This document shows, piece after piece, positions 8,661-18,116 of a stretch of DNA of 64,000 nucleotides. Position numbers and translations under genes: made by a program. This DNA is from Leucobacter sp. cx-42 (lineage in GTDB: Bacteria; Actinomycetota; Actinomycetes; Actinomycetales; Microbacteriaceae): positions 1-64,000 of the forward strand of contig NZ_JACVMU010000013.1 of assembly GCF_014529985.1 (NCBI RefSeq), written 5' to 3'. The stretch's first letter is position 1; each line of letters opens with the position of its first letter. The notes beneath the pieces were generated by a model, which worked only from the letters and a program-made list of their open reading frames with translations, was not told the DNA's origin and did not search any database.

Positions 8661-10040
8661 TTACATGCCCTGCGGCATATCGGCAAAGCGGGAGTAGTGG
8701 CCCTGGAAGGCCACGGTGACCGTGCCGGTGGGGCCGTTACGCTGCTTCGCGAGGATGAAGTCAGCCTCGCCAGCGCGCGGATGATCGCGGTCGCCAACGG
8801 CCTCGCGGTGGAGGAGGATGACCATATCGGCGTCCTGCTCGAGCGAGCCCGACTCACGAAGGTCACTGATCGCAGGCATCTTGTCGGCGCGCTGCTCCGA
8901 CGCACGGTTCAGCTGCGACAGTGCGATGACTGGGACGTCAAGCTCCTTCGAGAGCAGCTTGAGCGCACGCGAGAATTCCGAGACCTCCTGCTGACGGCTT
9001 TCGCTCTTCTTACCGCTCGAGAGCAGCTGCAGGTAGTCAATAACGACCATCTTGAGGCCGTGCTGCTGCTTGAGTCGACGGCACTTGGCGCGGATCTCGA
9101 CCAGCGTCATGTTTGCGCTGTCATCAATGAAGAGCGGCGCCTCAGCAATGCGTGCCTGGGTCGCTGCGAGCTTCTGGAAGTCGCGGTTATCGAGTGAGCC
9201 CTTACGCAGGGTCTGCATCGGAATCGTGGCCTCTGCCGCAAGCAGACGCATCGCGATCTCGGCGCGACCCATCTCGAGCGAGAAGAAGACGGTGCAGGCG
9301 TTCGCGTGCACCGAAGCGTTGCGGGCGACGTCGAGCGCGAGCGTCGACTTACCCATTGCAGGTCGTGCAGCGATGATGATCATCTGGCCGCCGGCAAAGC
9401 CGTTGGTCATGCCGTCGAGCTCAGCGAAGCCTGTCGGAACACCGAGCATGCCGTCGGGCATGCTGTTCGCCTTGTTGATCTCTTCGAGGGCGGCATCGAC
9501 CGCGAGTGAGAGTGGAACGTAGTCCTCACCCTGCGCTTCGCCGGTCACACCGTAAATCTCGGACTGCGCAACGTTGACGAGATCGATAGCTTCGCCCTCG
9601 CCCGCGTAGCCCATCTGGACGATGCGTGTGCCTGCATCGACTAGGCGACGGAGCAAGGCCTTTTCGCCCACAATTTCTGCGTAGAAGCTCGCGTTGGCGG
9701 CCGTCGGCACGATCGCGGTGAGCTGGTGCAGATACTCTGCGCCTCCCGCACGCTGCAGATCGCCAGACTTGGTGAGCGCGTCGGTCACCGTGATGACGTC
9801 GGTCGGCTCGCCGCGCGAGTACAACGACAACACTGCCTCATAAATGACCTCGTGCTTGGGCACGTAGAAGTCATTGCCGCGCACGACACTCGTCACATCA
9901 GCAACGGCGTCCTTCGAGAGCAGCATGCCACCGAGCGCACTCTGCTCAGCGAGCAGGTCATACGGAGGGGTGCGCTCAAAATCACCGGCGCTACGCGGCT
10001 CCTCAGACGGGGCAGAAATACCCAGGTGTGCGATAGACAC
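8661..10040 (-). CDS. dnaB: Replicative DNA helicase DnaB
   Basis: 459 aa, full length with no intein. The N-terminal domain (PPYDLLAEQSALGGMLLS) and linker are followed by a RecA-type helicase domain. This has Walker A AARPAMGKSTLA (about residue 220), FFSLEM, the Walker B-type VVIDYLQLL and the SQLNR motif. GTG start with aaggag nine bases upstream. The hexamer unwinds DNA at the fork. The 640-bp upstream gap holds several DnaA boxes (10152-10346), suggesting DnaA-linked control of dnaB or a local DnaA-binding locus. Confidence 0.97.
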   Translation of the reverse strand: MSIAHLGISAPSEEPRSAGDFERTPPYDLLAEQSALGGMLLSKDAVADVTSVVRGNDFYVPKHEVIYEAVLSLYSRGEPTDVITVTDALTKSGDLQRAGGAEYLHQLTAIVPTAANASFYAEIVGEKALLRRLVDAGTRIVQMGYAGEGEAIDLVNVAQSEIYGVTGEAQGEDYVPLSLAVDAALEEINKANSMPDGMLGVPTGFAELDGMTNGFAGGQMIIIAARPAMGKSTLALDVARNASVHANACTVFFSLEMGRAEIAMRLLAAEATIPMQTLRKGSLDNRDFQKLAATQARIAEAPLFIDDSANMTLVEIRAKCRRLKQQHGLKMVVIDYLQLLSSGKKSESRQQEVSEFSRALKLLSKELDVPVIALSQLNRASEQRADKMPAISDLRESGSLEQDADMVILLHREAVGDRDHPRAGEADFILAKQRNGPTGTVTVAFQGHYSRFADMPQGM

Positions 10041-10151
10041 TCGTTCGCTCCTTGCAAGACCTCATTGGGACGGGTGGGTGGCGCGGATCAGCACTCCCGA
10101 AACGTCCATAATTGCGGAATTACCCAACAATACCTACCCCTCAAGTCTACC

Positions 10152-10346
10152 TGTGGATAACTGTGTGAATAATCTGCCGCGTTTCCACACAAGTTGTCCA
10201 CATTTCTGGGGATAACTTGTGGATCGTTGTTGAATAAGTATTCTTATCTACGCTCTGACCTGGGTTTTTACATTTCCACAATGACAAACTTATTCAACAT
10301 TCAGCCAGGACTTGAAGGAAGACACCTCGCGAAAAGTTGTGGACAA
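10152..10346. promoter_or_regulatory. DnaA-box cluster in AT-rich dnaB upstream region
   Basis: Within the 640-bp gap 10041-10681 there are boxes matching TTATCCACA or TTGTCCACA. They lie at 10152-10160 (reverse), 10164-10172 (reverse, TTATTCACA), 10194-10202 (forward) and 10338-10346 (reverse). A weaker one is at 10218-10226. A perfect 12-bp inverted repeat tgttgaataagt (10228-10239) / acttattcaaca (10288-10299) lies inside. The stretch is clearly more AT-rich than its neighbours. I see no credible gene in 10041-10634. Confidence 0.7.
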
Positions 10347-10634
10347 AGTCATCGAGATCGTATAGCTATCCAGCACACATTGAAGAAAATGCCAGCGAAG
10401 CGCAGTCGGACAGCAGAAAACTAGTGTTTACATAGCGTTCACAATATTTAACGCACGGTGTCTTGCGCGATGCGCATCCACATGTGCCGATTCCTGATGC
10501 CCGCGCTGCAGATAGTTCACTGCATGGAGGGTATTGCCGTATCCCTTGCGTTTGCTTCACCGCGCCCGCCAGGCACGCTCTCGCAGGAGACGACCCGTCC
10601 CGCGAGGTTGAGTAGCGAGTCTCCACACACGCAA

Positions 10635-10668
10635 AAGACCCCCGCTCACCGAAGTGAACGGGGGTCTT
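10635..10668 (-). terminator. Terminator of the rpsF-ssb-rpsR-rplI operon
   Basis: Stem aagacccccg-ctcac / gtgaa-cgggggtctt with loop cgaa and one mismatch. The A-rich left flank gives a U-run for minus-strand transcripts. It starts 14 bases beyond the rplI stop codon. Confidence 0.85.
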
Positions 10669-10681
10669 CTCGTAACCGAGA

Positions 10682-11131
10682 TTAGCGCTGAGCGATAACC
10701 TGAACGGTGACCTTAGCGTCGACACCCTCGTGGAGGTGGATCGTTGCCTTGTACTCACCGGTGGTCTTGATCGCCGGAACGGTGATCTTACGCTTGTCAA
10801 CCTCGCCGAGGCCCTGCTCAGCAACAGCTGCAGCCACCGAAGCGGGCTTTACTGCGCCGAAGAGACGACCCTCTGCACCAGCCTTAGCGAAGAGACGGAT
10901 CTTGCCTGCCTCGAGCTTTGCCTTGAGTGCCTGAGCGTCCTCGACCGATGCGAGAGCACGTGCCTCGCGAGCTGCACGGAGCTGCTCAACCTGAGCCTCG
11001 CCACCGCGAGTCCAGTGAACGCCGTAGCCCTGAGGTACGAGGTAGTTGCGTGCGTAGCCGGTCTTAACCTCGACTACGTCGCCTGCGGAACCGAGGCCCT
11101 GGACCTCGTTCGTGAGAATTACCTTCGCCAT
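10682..11131 (-). CDS. rplI: 50S ribosomal protein L9
   Basis: 149 aa, normal length. N-terminal RNA-binding domain [31 protein letters not shown] with the L9 signature G-x2-GDVVEVKxGYARN-x-L, a central helix, and the C-terminal domain ending [20 protein letters not shown]. Last gene of the rpsF-ssb-rpsR-rplI operon, 12 bp after rpsR, with aaggag upstream of the ATG. Confidence 0.98.
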   Translation of the reverse strand: MAKVILTNEVQGLGSAGDVVEVKTGYARNYLVPQGYGVHWTRGGEAQVEQLRAAREARALASVEDAQALKAKLEAGKIRLFAKAGAEGRLFGAVKPASVAAAVAEQGLGEVDKRKITVPAIKTTGEYKATIHLHEGVDAKVTVQVIAQR

Positions 11132-11143
11132 GATGTGTTCTCC

Positions 11144-11404
11144 TTAGCGGCCCGAGCCGGCGTAGGGGAGGAGTGCCATCTCGCGGGCGTTCTTAACTGC
11201 CTTTGCGATGAGACGCTGCTCCTGGACGGAAACACCGGTGATACGGCGTGCGCGGATCTTGCCACGCTCAGAAACGAACTTGCGAAGCGTTGCGACGTCC
11301 TTGTAATCAATGACGCCGACGGTCTGCTTCTTCGCGGGTGCGACGGGCTTTGCGTTCTTGCCGCGACCCGGCTTGCGGCCTGCGCCGCTGGACTTACCTG
11401 CCAT
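11144..11404 (-). CDS. rpsR: 30S ribosomal protein S18
   Basis: 86 aa. Signature [19 protein letters not shown] followed by [29 protein letters not shown], the classic S18 fold that pairs with S6 in the 30S platform. The basic N-terminus ([19 protein letters not shown]) is actinobacteria-like. There is no zinc CXXC motif, so it is a C-minus type S18. It sits between ssb and rplI in the usual operon. Confidence 0.98.
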   Translation of the reverse strand: MAGKSSGAGRKPGRGKNAKPVAPAKKQTVGVIDYKDVATLRKFVSERGKIRARRITGVSVQEQRLIAKAVKNAREMALLPYAGSGR

Positions 11405-11456
11405 GATGGTCTCTTTTCGTACTGCGCCTCAGACCGAAGTCTGGGACAAAACTGTT

Positions 11457-11984
11457 TTAGAAGGGCTGCTCGTCGTCGAATCCGCCACCGAAGTCGGCGG
11501 GAGACGAGTTGCCCTGCTGGCCCGAGTTGGTCCAGGGGTTGTCCTGCGGAGCAGAAGGCTTGTTCCAGCCACTCTGTCCTGCAGGCTGACCGCCACCGAA
11601 ACCGCCAACCTGGCCGCGGGACTGCCCACGGCTCACCTGTGCGGTTGCGAAGCGGAGCGACGGACCTACTTCTTCGACATCAAGGTCGAGAGAGGTGCGC
11701 TGCTGCCCCTGGTTATCGGTGTAGCTTCGCTGCGTCAGCCGGCCCTGAACAATCACGCGCATGCCCTTAGTGAGCGATGCGGCGATGTTATCGGCGTATT
11801 CGCCGAAGGCACGGCAGCCGAGCCAAAGCGGCTCGCCGTCCGACCAATCACCCGACTGGCGGTCACGCACGCGCGGAGTCGAGGCGATACGGAAGGTAAC
11901 CCAAGACTTACCGGCCTGGCTTACGCGAGGCTCGGGATCGGCAACAAGGTTACCGACAACTGTGATCAGCGGCTCGCCGGCCAT
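11457..11984 (-). CDS. ssb: Single-stranded DNA-binding protein
   Basis: 175 aa. OB-fold in the first about 115 residues (ITVVGNLVADPEPRVSQAGKSWVTFRIAS; DGEPLWLGCRAFGEYADNIAASLTKGMRVIVQGRL), then a Gly/Gln/Asn-rich flexible linker and the acidic tip FDDEQPF that recruits replication and repair partners. This is the essential SSB embedded between rpsF and rpsR, starting only 3 bp after the rpsF stop codon. Confidence 0.97.
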   Translation of the reverse strand: MAGEPLITVVGNLVADPEPRVSQAGKSWVTFRIASTPRVRDRQSGDWSDGEPLWLGCRAFGEYADNIAASLTKGMRVIVQGRLTQRSYTDNQGQQRTSLDLDVEEVGPSLRFATAQVSRGQSRGQVGGFGGGQPAGQSGWNKPSAPQDNPWTNSGQQGNSSPADFGGGFDDEQPF

Positions 11985-11987
11985 GAG

Positions 11988-12350
11988 CTACGCGCCCTGC
12001 TTCGCAGCAGCGCGTGCAGCCTTAGCTGCGTCGCGCTTTGCCTGTGCTGCACGCTGAGCCATGAGCTCGTCTGCGCGGAGCACCTTGGTGCGGAGGACTG
12101 CCTCGGAGAGACCAAGCTGACGATCGAGCTCGTCGGTAGCCTCAGGCGTAGCGGTGAAGTTCACAACTACGTAGATGCCTTCGGTGTGCTTCTGGATTTC
12201 GTATGCGAAACGGCGCTTGCCCCAGATGTCAACGTTCTCAACCGAGCCACCCGCATTGCGGATGACGCCGAGGAACTTGTCCATGCTGGGGGCCACAGTG
12301 CGCTCGTCGATACCGGGATCGAGGATCACCATGAGTTCGTACGGATGCAT
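11988..12350 (-). CDS. rpsF: 30S ribosomal protein S6
   Basis: 120 aa from the ATG with a near-consensus aaggagg ten bases upstream; the frame stays open to 12470 but that extension is not protein-like. S6 features: [35 protein letters not shown] and [10 protein letters not shown]. The C-terminus is an Ala/Lys-rich tail ([20 protein letters not shown]). First gene of the operon with ssb, rpsR and rplI; divergent from mshA. Confidence 0.97.
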   Translation of the reverse strand: MHPYELMVILDPGIDERTVAPSMDKFLGVIRNAGGSVENVDIWGKRRFAYEIQKHTEGIYVVVNFTATPEATDELDRQLGLSEAVLRTKVLRADELMAQRAAQAKRDAAKAARAAAKQGA

Positions 12351-12565
12351 TACTGACCCACCTCCTTCGGACTTCACGGCCACAGGATTTCTGTGACAGG
12401 AGGGTGTTTGTGCATTGTGTCGTGCACTCCGAAGGATACGGGTGCACAGACAACTTGGAAAGCCTACCACTGATTGGCTCCGCTGTCAGGCCAGTCCACG
12501 GAGTTTTTCCACAGGCCCTCTTGCCGTTCACGCTGCGTCCTATTTCACATGGGACGATGGGTGCC

Positions 12566-13789
12566 ATGCGCATCGCCCTCATTTCGCTCCACACGTCGCC
12601 CGGTGCAGTTCCCGGGAGCGGTGACGCTGGCGGAATGAACGTGGTCGTCGCCGAGGCTGCCCACGCCCTCGCACGGCAAGGTCACCTTGTTGAGGTGTTC
12701 ACCCGCGCAACCTCCGATCTTCCCGCGGGGGAGCAGGCGCTCGACCCACAGCACCCAGCTGGCCCCCGTCTCATCTCACTCGCGGTAGGCCCACCTGACC
12801 TACGCAAGGAAGCGCTTCCGAACCTCGCCACCGAATTTGGGGCGCGGATCGCAGAGTTCGGTCCATTCGACGCGATTCACGGCCACTACTGGTTGAGTGG
12901 GGTTGCGGCAACGGCAGCCGCAGCGGCGCAGTCCCACACGACTGGACAGGTAACCACCCCCGTACTCACGCTCCACACGGTTGCCGCGCAGAAGAACGCA
13001 CACCTGGCGCCAGGTGATCGCCCGGAACCTCAGGCCCGACTCGACGCCGAAGCGTTGCTCACAGCTGAGCAATTCGTCATCGCGGGAAGCCATAGCGAGC
13101 TCGCAGGCATTGTGGCCGGATACGGCACCCCTGCTGTGGGCAACGCAGTGATTCACCCTGGCGTTGATACCGATCTGTTCGCGCCACCACCTGCGGGCAC
13201 AGATTCGGACGCCGCCGACTTCACGATTACCGTGCTCGGCCGGGTGCAACCACTCAAGGGGCAGCTCCTCGCGGTTGCGGCGATGGCAGAGCTGACCGAA
13301 GTTTATCCGGCACTCGCTAAGCGCACCGAGCTCGTCATTGCCGGGGAGCCAACTCCTGGTGCGGAGGACTACGCACAGTCGCTGCGCACACGTGCGACGG
13401 AGTCTGGGATCTCAGACCGCGTACGTTTCCTCCCCGCACAGTCACGAACAGCTGCCGCAGCGTTGCTCGCACGGAGCACCCTGGCGCTCGTCCCCTCACG
13501 GTCTGAGACCTTCGGGCTCGTGGCGCTTGAGGCTGCGGCCAGCGGGGTGCCGACCGTTGTGGGGGCGCACACGGGGCTCCTTGAGGCCGCGCCGGCAGGC
13601 GTGGCAGGCGTGCACGTTGCCGATCGGGATCCGCGCGCATGGGCTGAAGCGATCCGCGCCCTACTCAGGGACCCGGATCTTCGCGCGCAATATGCGATTC
13701 GCGGTCGCGCGCACGCCGAGGCGCACAATTGGGATGCGCACGCGACGAAACTCCTTCGCATCTATGAGTCGCTAATGCGTGACTTATGA
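12566..13789 (+). CDS. mshA: D-inositol 3-phosphate glycosyltransferase (MshA-like GT4)
   Basis: 407 aa from ATG 12566 (the frame is open to 12404, but upstream codons are intergenic). The N-terminus RIALISLHTSPGAVPGSGDAGGMNVVV matches the MshA nucleotide/acceptor loop (S-P-x2-x-PGxGDAGGMNV). The C-terminal Rossmann domain has VLGRVQPLKG and SETFGLVALEAAASGVPTV with the retaining-GT E-x7-E pattern. MshA transfers GlcNAc from UDP-GlcNAc to inositol-3-phosphate, the first committed mycothiol step. An inositol-phosphate synthase gene and an LmbE-type deacetylase gene lie within 3 kb, which supports the call. Confidence 0.85.
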   Translation: MRIALISLHTSPGAVPGSGDAGGMNVVVAEAAHALARQGHLVEVFTRATSDLPAGEQALDPQHPAGPRLISLAVGPPDLRKEALPNLATEFGARIAEFGPFDAIHGHYWLSGVAATAAAAAQSHTTGQVTTPVLTLHTVAAQKNAHLAPGDRPEPQARLDAEALLTAEQFVIAGSHSELAGIVAGYGTPAVGNAVIHPGVDTDLFAPPPAGTDSDAADFTITVLGRVQPLKGQLLAVAAMAELTEVYPALAKRTELVIAGEPTPGAEDYAQSLRTRATESGISDRVRFLPAQSRTAAAALLARSTLALVPSRSETFGLVALEAAASGVPTVVGAHTGLLEAAPAGVAGVHVADRDPRAWAEAIRALLRDPDLRAQYAIRGRAHAEAHNWDAHATKLLRIYESLMRDL

Positions 13790-13846
13790 ACGATCCTCTG
13801 CCTAAGATGGGCGAAATTATCGTCACCCACGCGTTAGGCGGGCGTC

Positions 13847-14263
13847 ATGCAGTTGGAGGATCAGCAAGCACGGCTGTCTGCCTATGAGCTCTGCGTGCTG
13901 TATGCAAAGGGCTCTCTCAGTCGCGACCAACTCATGGCAAACGCGCACCACTTCCAGCACGTGACCATTACGCAGGAAGCAGCGGGCAATGTCATCGCCC
14001 TTTCTGCGCCGGCTCCCTGGGAAGAGATTGCCAAGGCCGTGGACGACGGACTCCTCGACGACTACCTCTTCGACGCGATGTATACCGGCTGGCATCGCCT
14101 CGCTTTTGCGCACACATGGCCGGAGCTATTCGACTACCTTTCGCCTGAAGTGAGCAGGCTGATCGTACATCCGCTCGCGGCGACGCTGCGCGATAGCGGC
14201 CGGGTCACCAAGCCCGATGTGCAAGCGTTGCTCACACATTTGGCGAGCACGGATACCGAATAG
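13847..14263 (+). CDS. Hypothetical protein between mshA and inositol-phosphate synthase
   Basis: 138 aa, soluble, no signal peptide or membrane segment. Start ATG (MQLEDQQARLSAYELCVLYAKG). It looks mostly alpha-helical, with an acidic, aromatic-rich middle (VDDGLLDDYLFDAMYTGWHRLAF) and a Leu-rich C-terminus (VQALLTHLAS). I do not recognise the family and will not assign a function. It follows mshA by 57 bp in the same direction and could be cotranscribed with it. It ends before repeat copy B. Confidence 0.6.
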   Translation: MQLEDQQARLSAYELCVLYAKGSLSRDQLMANAHHFQHVTITQEAAGNVIALSAPAPWEEIAKAVDDGLLDDYLFDAMYTGWHRLAFAHTWPELFDYLSPEVSRLIVHPLAATLRDSGRVTKPDVQALLTHLASTDTE

Positions 14264-14391
14264 CCCCGGTAGAGGCGCGGATCACGCCGCCCAGGACCTC
14301 AGGCCTCCAGCGGCCGCCATTCCCACTCACCAAAGCGCCACAACGCCGCAGAGATCCGTGAAATCGGGGCGGATCCGCCACAACTCAAGAG

Positions 14392-14486
14392 CAACCCCGC
14401 CGAAACGACCTCGTTCTCTCGAAACCACCCCTTTCAACGCGCAGAAACGATCGATCTCGGCAATAACTACCCGTTTCGAGGGGTTG
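14392..14486. repeat. Intergenic palindromic element, copy B (95 bp)
   Basis: Outer arms caaccccgccgaaacg and cgtttcgaggggttg; inner ttctctcgaaac, then cccctttc-aacgcgc-agaaac around the centre, and cgatctcgg on the right side. Same plan as copy A, again between two convergent genes (13847+ and 14583-). The whole non-coding stretch 14264-14582 holds only this element, one GGCGCGGATC 10-mer (14274-14283) and the terminator at 14509. Confidence 0.75.
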
Positions 14487-14508
14487 GCCCCGCCCCGGCC
14501 AACAAAAA

Positions 14509-14542
14509 GAGAGGGAGCCCGGAACACTCCGGACTCCCTCTC
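14509..14542 (-). terminator. Terminator for the inositol-phosphate synthase gene
   Basis: Stem gagagggagcccgga / tccggactccctctc with loop acac and one mismatch. An aaaaa tract on the left gives a U-tail to the minus-strand transcript. Confidence 0.8.
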
Positions 14543-14582
14543 AAGAAATCGTCAGCGCAAGCGCTGCTCGCGCACCGCGCAA

Positions 14583-15647
14583 TTACGCCTCGAGGAATGC
14601 CTCGAGCTCTGCGCGTGCCTCATCGTCAGGCTTCTGCACAGCGGGCGACTTCATGAAGTACGCCGATGCCGACTCGACGGGGCCAGCGATGCCCTTGTCG
14701 AGTGCAACCTTTGCCGAGCGGATCGCGTCGATCATGGTGCCTGCCGAGTTGGGGGAGTCCCAGACCTCAAGCTTGTACTCGAGGCTCATGGGAACGTCGC
14801 CGAAGCCACGACCCTCAAGGCGCACGAACGCGAACTTGCGGTCCTCGAGCCACGGCACGTGGTCGCTCGGGCCGATGTGCACGTCTTCTGCGGGCAGGTC
14901 GACGTCGATGTTCGAGGTCACTGCCTGCGTCTTCGAGATCTTCTTCGACTCGAGGCGGTCACGCTCCAGCATGTTCATGAAGTCCATGTTGCCGCCGACG
15001 TTGAGCTGGTAGGTGTGGTCGAGCGCGATGCCGCGGCTCTCCATGAGGCGTGCCATCACGCGGTGCGTAATGGTTGCGCCGACCTGGCTCTTGATGTCGT
15101 CGCCGACGATGGGGAGACCCGCATCAACGAACTTCTGTGCCCACACGGGGTCAGACGCGACGAACACGGGCACTGCATTCACGAACGCGACGCCTGCCTC
15201 GAGCGCTGCCTGCGCGTAGAACTTCACTGCTTCTTCACTGCCGACGGGCAGGTAGCAAGCCAGTACCTCTGCACCCGAATCGCGCAGCACCTGTGCCACG
15301 TCGACGGGGGTTGCGGTCGACTCTTCGCTGACTGCACGGTAGTACTTACCGAAGCCGTCGAGCGTCGGGCCGCGCAGGACCTCAAGACCGAGGTTCGGCA
15401 CGTCCGAGAACTTGATGGTGTTGTTGTGGCCGGCCCAGATCGCCTCTGACAGGTCCTTGCCAACCTTTGCAGCGTCAACTTCGAACGCTGCCACAAACTC
15501 GAGATCCGAGACGTGGTATCCACCAAGGCGAACGTGCATCAGGCCCGGAACCTGCTTGTCGTCAGCCGCACCGCGATAGTACTCGACGCCCTGCACCAAC
15601 GAACTTACGCAGTTACCTACACCCGCGAGGGCTACCTTCACACTCAT
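14583..15647 (-). CDS. ino1: Inositol-3-phosphate synthase (actinobacterial type)
   Basis: 354 aa from the ATG at 15647 with an aggga-type ribosome site; an upstream frame to 15728 is open but not conserved-looking. Converts glucose-6-phosphate to inositol-3-phosphate using NAD+. It has the NAD-binding N-terminus [50 protein letters not shown], and [16 protein letters not shown], the hallmark active-site stretch. Its product is the acceptor for MshA (12566) and a precursor of phosphatidylinositol. Confidence 0.95.
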   Translation of the reverse strand: MSVKVALAGVGNCVSSLVQGVEYYRGAADDKQVPGLMHVRLGGYHVSDLEFVAAFEVDAAKVGKDLSEAIWAGHNNTIKFSDVPNLGLEVLRGPTLDGFGKYYRAVSEESTATPVDVAQVLRDSGAEVLACYLPVGSEEAVKFYAQAALEAGVAFVNAVPVFVASDPVWAQKFVDAGLPIVGDDIKSQVGATITHRVMARLMESRGIALDHTYQLNVGGNMDFMNMLERDRLESKKISKTQAVTSNIDVDLPAEDVHIGPSDHVPWLEDRKFAFVRLEGRGFGDVPMSLEYKLEVWDSPNSAGTMIDAIRSAKVALDKGIAGPVESASAYFMKSPAVQKPDDEARAELEAFLEA

Positions 15648-15761
15648 TGAACCATCCCTGTACATCTTCCCGGCATACGGCCGGGCTTTCCAACGAGTCA
15701 GTCTACGCCGACTCAAATTCATTGCCACCTGCCGAAGTACTTACGTTCCTCGGCAGGGCAC

Positions 15762-16586
15762 TTACATACCGACGACGCGACGGAATCGCTCCGTTGCCCG
15801 GATCGGCTCCCGCTGTCCACCGACGTGCACGATCTCGTCACCCTCGACCACGAGCTGGGTCTGGTGAGCGCGAAGCGCTGCGGTCTTGCGGTCGAGCCAC
15901 GCACTGACGTCGTAGCTTTCGATGGGGCGCGGATCCGCCCCCTCATCATCAGTCTCAGCCGCGGGCGCGGTCTCCACGACATCGTCCCCGACGATCTCCC
16001 AGAACGGCAGGCCGAGCGCGGCAGCGACCGCACGCGAGAGGCGGTGGGCGAGGACGTGGTCGGGGTGACCGTATCCGCCGCCGTTGTCGTAGCTCACGAT
16101 CGCCTGCGCGCCAGCGGCGTGCGCGGCGGTGAGGAGGTCGTTGAGCGCCTCGACGGCAGGCACGGTCGTGAACGCGTCGGGTCCGGTTGCTGGCGACGGA
16201 ATCGCACGGCGCTCGCCGGTATCGGGGTCAGCGTCAGACCACTCCATGCCGGAGTCTTCGTAGATTGTGGGCGCGAGGCCCTCGGCGCGTGCCGGCTCAA
16301 CGCCGAGGAACACGTGGCGCTCAATGCCGAGCATGCCGAGTGCGGTCTTCAGCTCGTTCTGGCGTGCGATCGGCAGACCGTGCAGCTGGACGAGTGCCTG
16401 CAGCGGACCCTCAACCACCTCGCCCTGCTCACCACGGGTGCAGGTGACGAGCAGCGGCTCGCGGCCTGCTGCGGCGAGCGCCGCGAGCGTGCCGCCGGTC
16501 GTGATCGTCTCATCGTCGGGGTGTGCGTGCACGAACATGACGCGAACGCGGCCGCCGAACCATTCGGTGACGTCTGTCTCAGTCAT
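15762..16586 (-). CDS. LmbE/PIG-L zinc deacetylase (mycothiol MshB/Mca family)
   Basis: 274 aa from the ATG preceded by ggagga. The metal-binding motif is FVHAHPDDE near the N-terminus, with the second His in GGYGHPDHV (S-Y-D-x-N/G-GGYGHPDH). TCTRGEQGEV and YEDSGM are shared with MshB/Mca. MshB deacetylates GlcNAc-inositol; Mca hydrolyses mycothiol conjugates. The motifs do not clearly separate the two, but closeness to mshA and ino1 favours mycothiol synthesis or use. It overlaps cca by 8 bp, so the two are translationally coupled. Confidence 0.82.
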   Translation of the reverse strand: MTETDVTEWFGGRVRVMFVHAHPDDETITTGGTLAALAAAGREPLLVTCTRGEQGEVVEGPLQALVQLHGLPIARQNELKTALGMLGIERHVFLGVEPARAEGLAPTIYEDSGMEWSDADPDTGERRAIPSPATGPDAFTTVPAVEALNDLLTAAHAAGAQAIVSYDNGGGYGHPDHVLAHRLSRAVAAALGLPFWEIVGDDVVETAPAAETDDEGADPRPIESYDVSAWLDRKTAALRAHQTQLVVEGDEIVHVGGQREPIRATERFRRVVGM

Positions 16587-18075
16587 TGCTTCCTCCAGCG
16601 GTGTTCTTTTTGTCGCGCGGGCCGCGGCCACGCGCAGCAGTCAGCTTTTCGGTGTCTTGTGCTGCCCACCAGGCGCGCAGCCGCTCGATCGCGTCGGCTT
16701 CTTCGAGGGGACCCTCGTCGAGGCGCAGGTCGAGCAGGAACTTGTAAGCCATACCCACGACCGGCCCTGGCGGCAGGTCGAGGATGCGCATGATTGCTTC
16801 GCCGTCGAGCGCGGGGCGCACGGCCGCGAGCTCTTCCTCTGCCGCGAGTTCATCGATGCGACGCTCGATGTCGTCGTAGGCGTGCTCGAGGCGCTCCGCC
16901 TTGCGGCGGTTGCGGGTCGTCACGTCAGAGCGGGTGATGATGTGCAGGCGCTGCAGTTCGTCACCGGCGTCTCGCACGTAGCGGCGCACTGCCGAGTCGG
17001 TCCACTGCTGGTCGCTGTAGCCGAAGAAGCGCAGGTGCAGCTCGACGAGCCGTGCGACACGCTTCACGGTGTCGTTGTCGAAGCGGAGCGCACGCAGGCG
17101 CTTGCGGGTGAGCTTCGCACCGACCATGTCGTGGTGGTGGAAGGTGACGCCACCGCGCTCAAACTTGCGGGTCGCTGGCTTGCCGATATCGTGCAGGAGC
17201 GCCGCGAGGCGCAGCACGAGGTCGGGGGAGGGCTCATGTGAGCGGCTCTTCTCGAGCGCGATTGCCTGGCGCAGTACGACGAGGCTGTGCTCGTAGACGT
17301 CTTTGTGGCGACCGTGGTCGTCCTGCGTGGTGAGCAGGTCGGTGAGCTCGGGCAGGAAGCGCTGCGCAAGGCCCGTATCAACGAGCAGGCGCAGGCCCGG
17401 CTCGGGGTCATCGGTGAGCAGCAGCTTAACGAGTTCGTCGCGCACGCGCTCTGCCGAGATGATGTCGAGGCGATCGGCGAAAACGACCATTGCTGCCTCG
17501 GTCTCAGCCTCGACCTCGAAGCCGAGCTGCGACGCGAAGCGGGCAGCACGCAGCATGCGCAGTGGATCATCAGTGAACGACACCTCGGGCGAACCGGGCG
17601 TCTTGATGCGACCCTCTGCGAGGTCTTCGAGACCGCCAGACACGTCGACGAGTTCCATCGACGGCAGCATGAGCGCGAGCGCGTTGATCGTGAAGTCACG
17701 GCGCACCAGGTCGCCCTGAATGTTGTCGCCGAACTCTACGACGGGCTTGCGCGAGTCTTCGCGGTACGTGTCGGCGCGGTACGTCGTGATCTCGACGTCC
17801 TCACCAGCCACCTTCGCGGCGATCGTGCCGAAGTCACGGCCGACATCCCAAATTTGCTTCGTCAGGCCCTCAAGGATCGCGCGGGTCTCATCAGGGCTCG
17901 CAGACGTTGTAAAGTCAAGGTCGTGCACCGGACGCCCGAGCAGGGCGTCACGCACCGGACCGCCCACAAGCGCAAGCTCATGACCGGCCTCATCGAAGGC
18001 GGTTGCAAGAATCGACACGGGCGGGAGCGACGCGCGCTCACGCATTGCGGCCATTGAATCAGCGAAGGATGTCAC
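16579..18075 (-). CDS. cca: CCA tRNA nucleotidyltransferase / poly(A) polymerase family
   Basis: 498 aa. Head/neck domain GGPVRDALLGRPVHDLDF (residues about 38-56) with catalytic D-x-D, the RRDFTINALA motif, and a C-terminal HD domain (LAALLHDIGKPATR). Adds CCA to tRNA 3' ends, which is directly relevant because one tRNA-Ala in this window lacks an encoded CCA. GTG start at 18075; no clear ribosome site, so a start at 18054 is possible. Divergent from the DUF6049 gene, as is usual in actinobacteria. Confidence 0.93.
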   Translation of the reverse strand: MTSFADSMAAMRERASLPPVSILATAFDEAGHELALVGGPVRDALLGRPVHDLDFTTSASPDETRAILEGLTKQIWDVGRDFGTIAAKVAGEDVEITTYRADTYREDSRKPVVEFGDNIQGDLVRRDFTINALALMLPSMELVDVSGGLEDLAEGRIKTPGSPEVSFTDDPLRMLRAARFASQLGFEVEAETEAAMVVFADRLDIISAERVRDELVKLLLTDDPEPGLRLLVDTGLAQRFLPELTDLLTTQDDHGRHKDVYEHSLVVLRQAIALEKSRSHEPSPDLVLRLAALLHDIGKPATRKFERGGVTFHHHDMVGAKLTRKRLRALRFDNDTVKRVARLVELHLRFFGYSDQQWTDSAVRRYVRDAGDELQRLHIITRSDVTTRNRRKAERLEHAYDDIERRIDELAAEEELAAVRPALDGEAIMRILDLPPGPVVGMAYKFLLDLRLDEGPLEEADAIERLRAWWAAQDTEKLTAARGRGPRDKKNTAGGSND

Positions 18076-18116
18076 CCACTAAGGGTACTCGGTGCTCCTA
18101 TCTCTAAACTGTCGGT

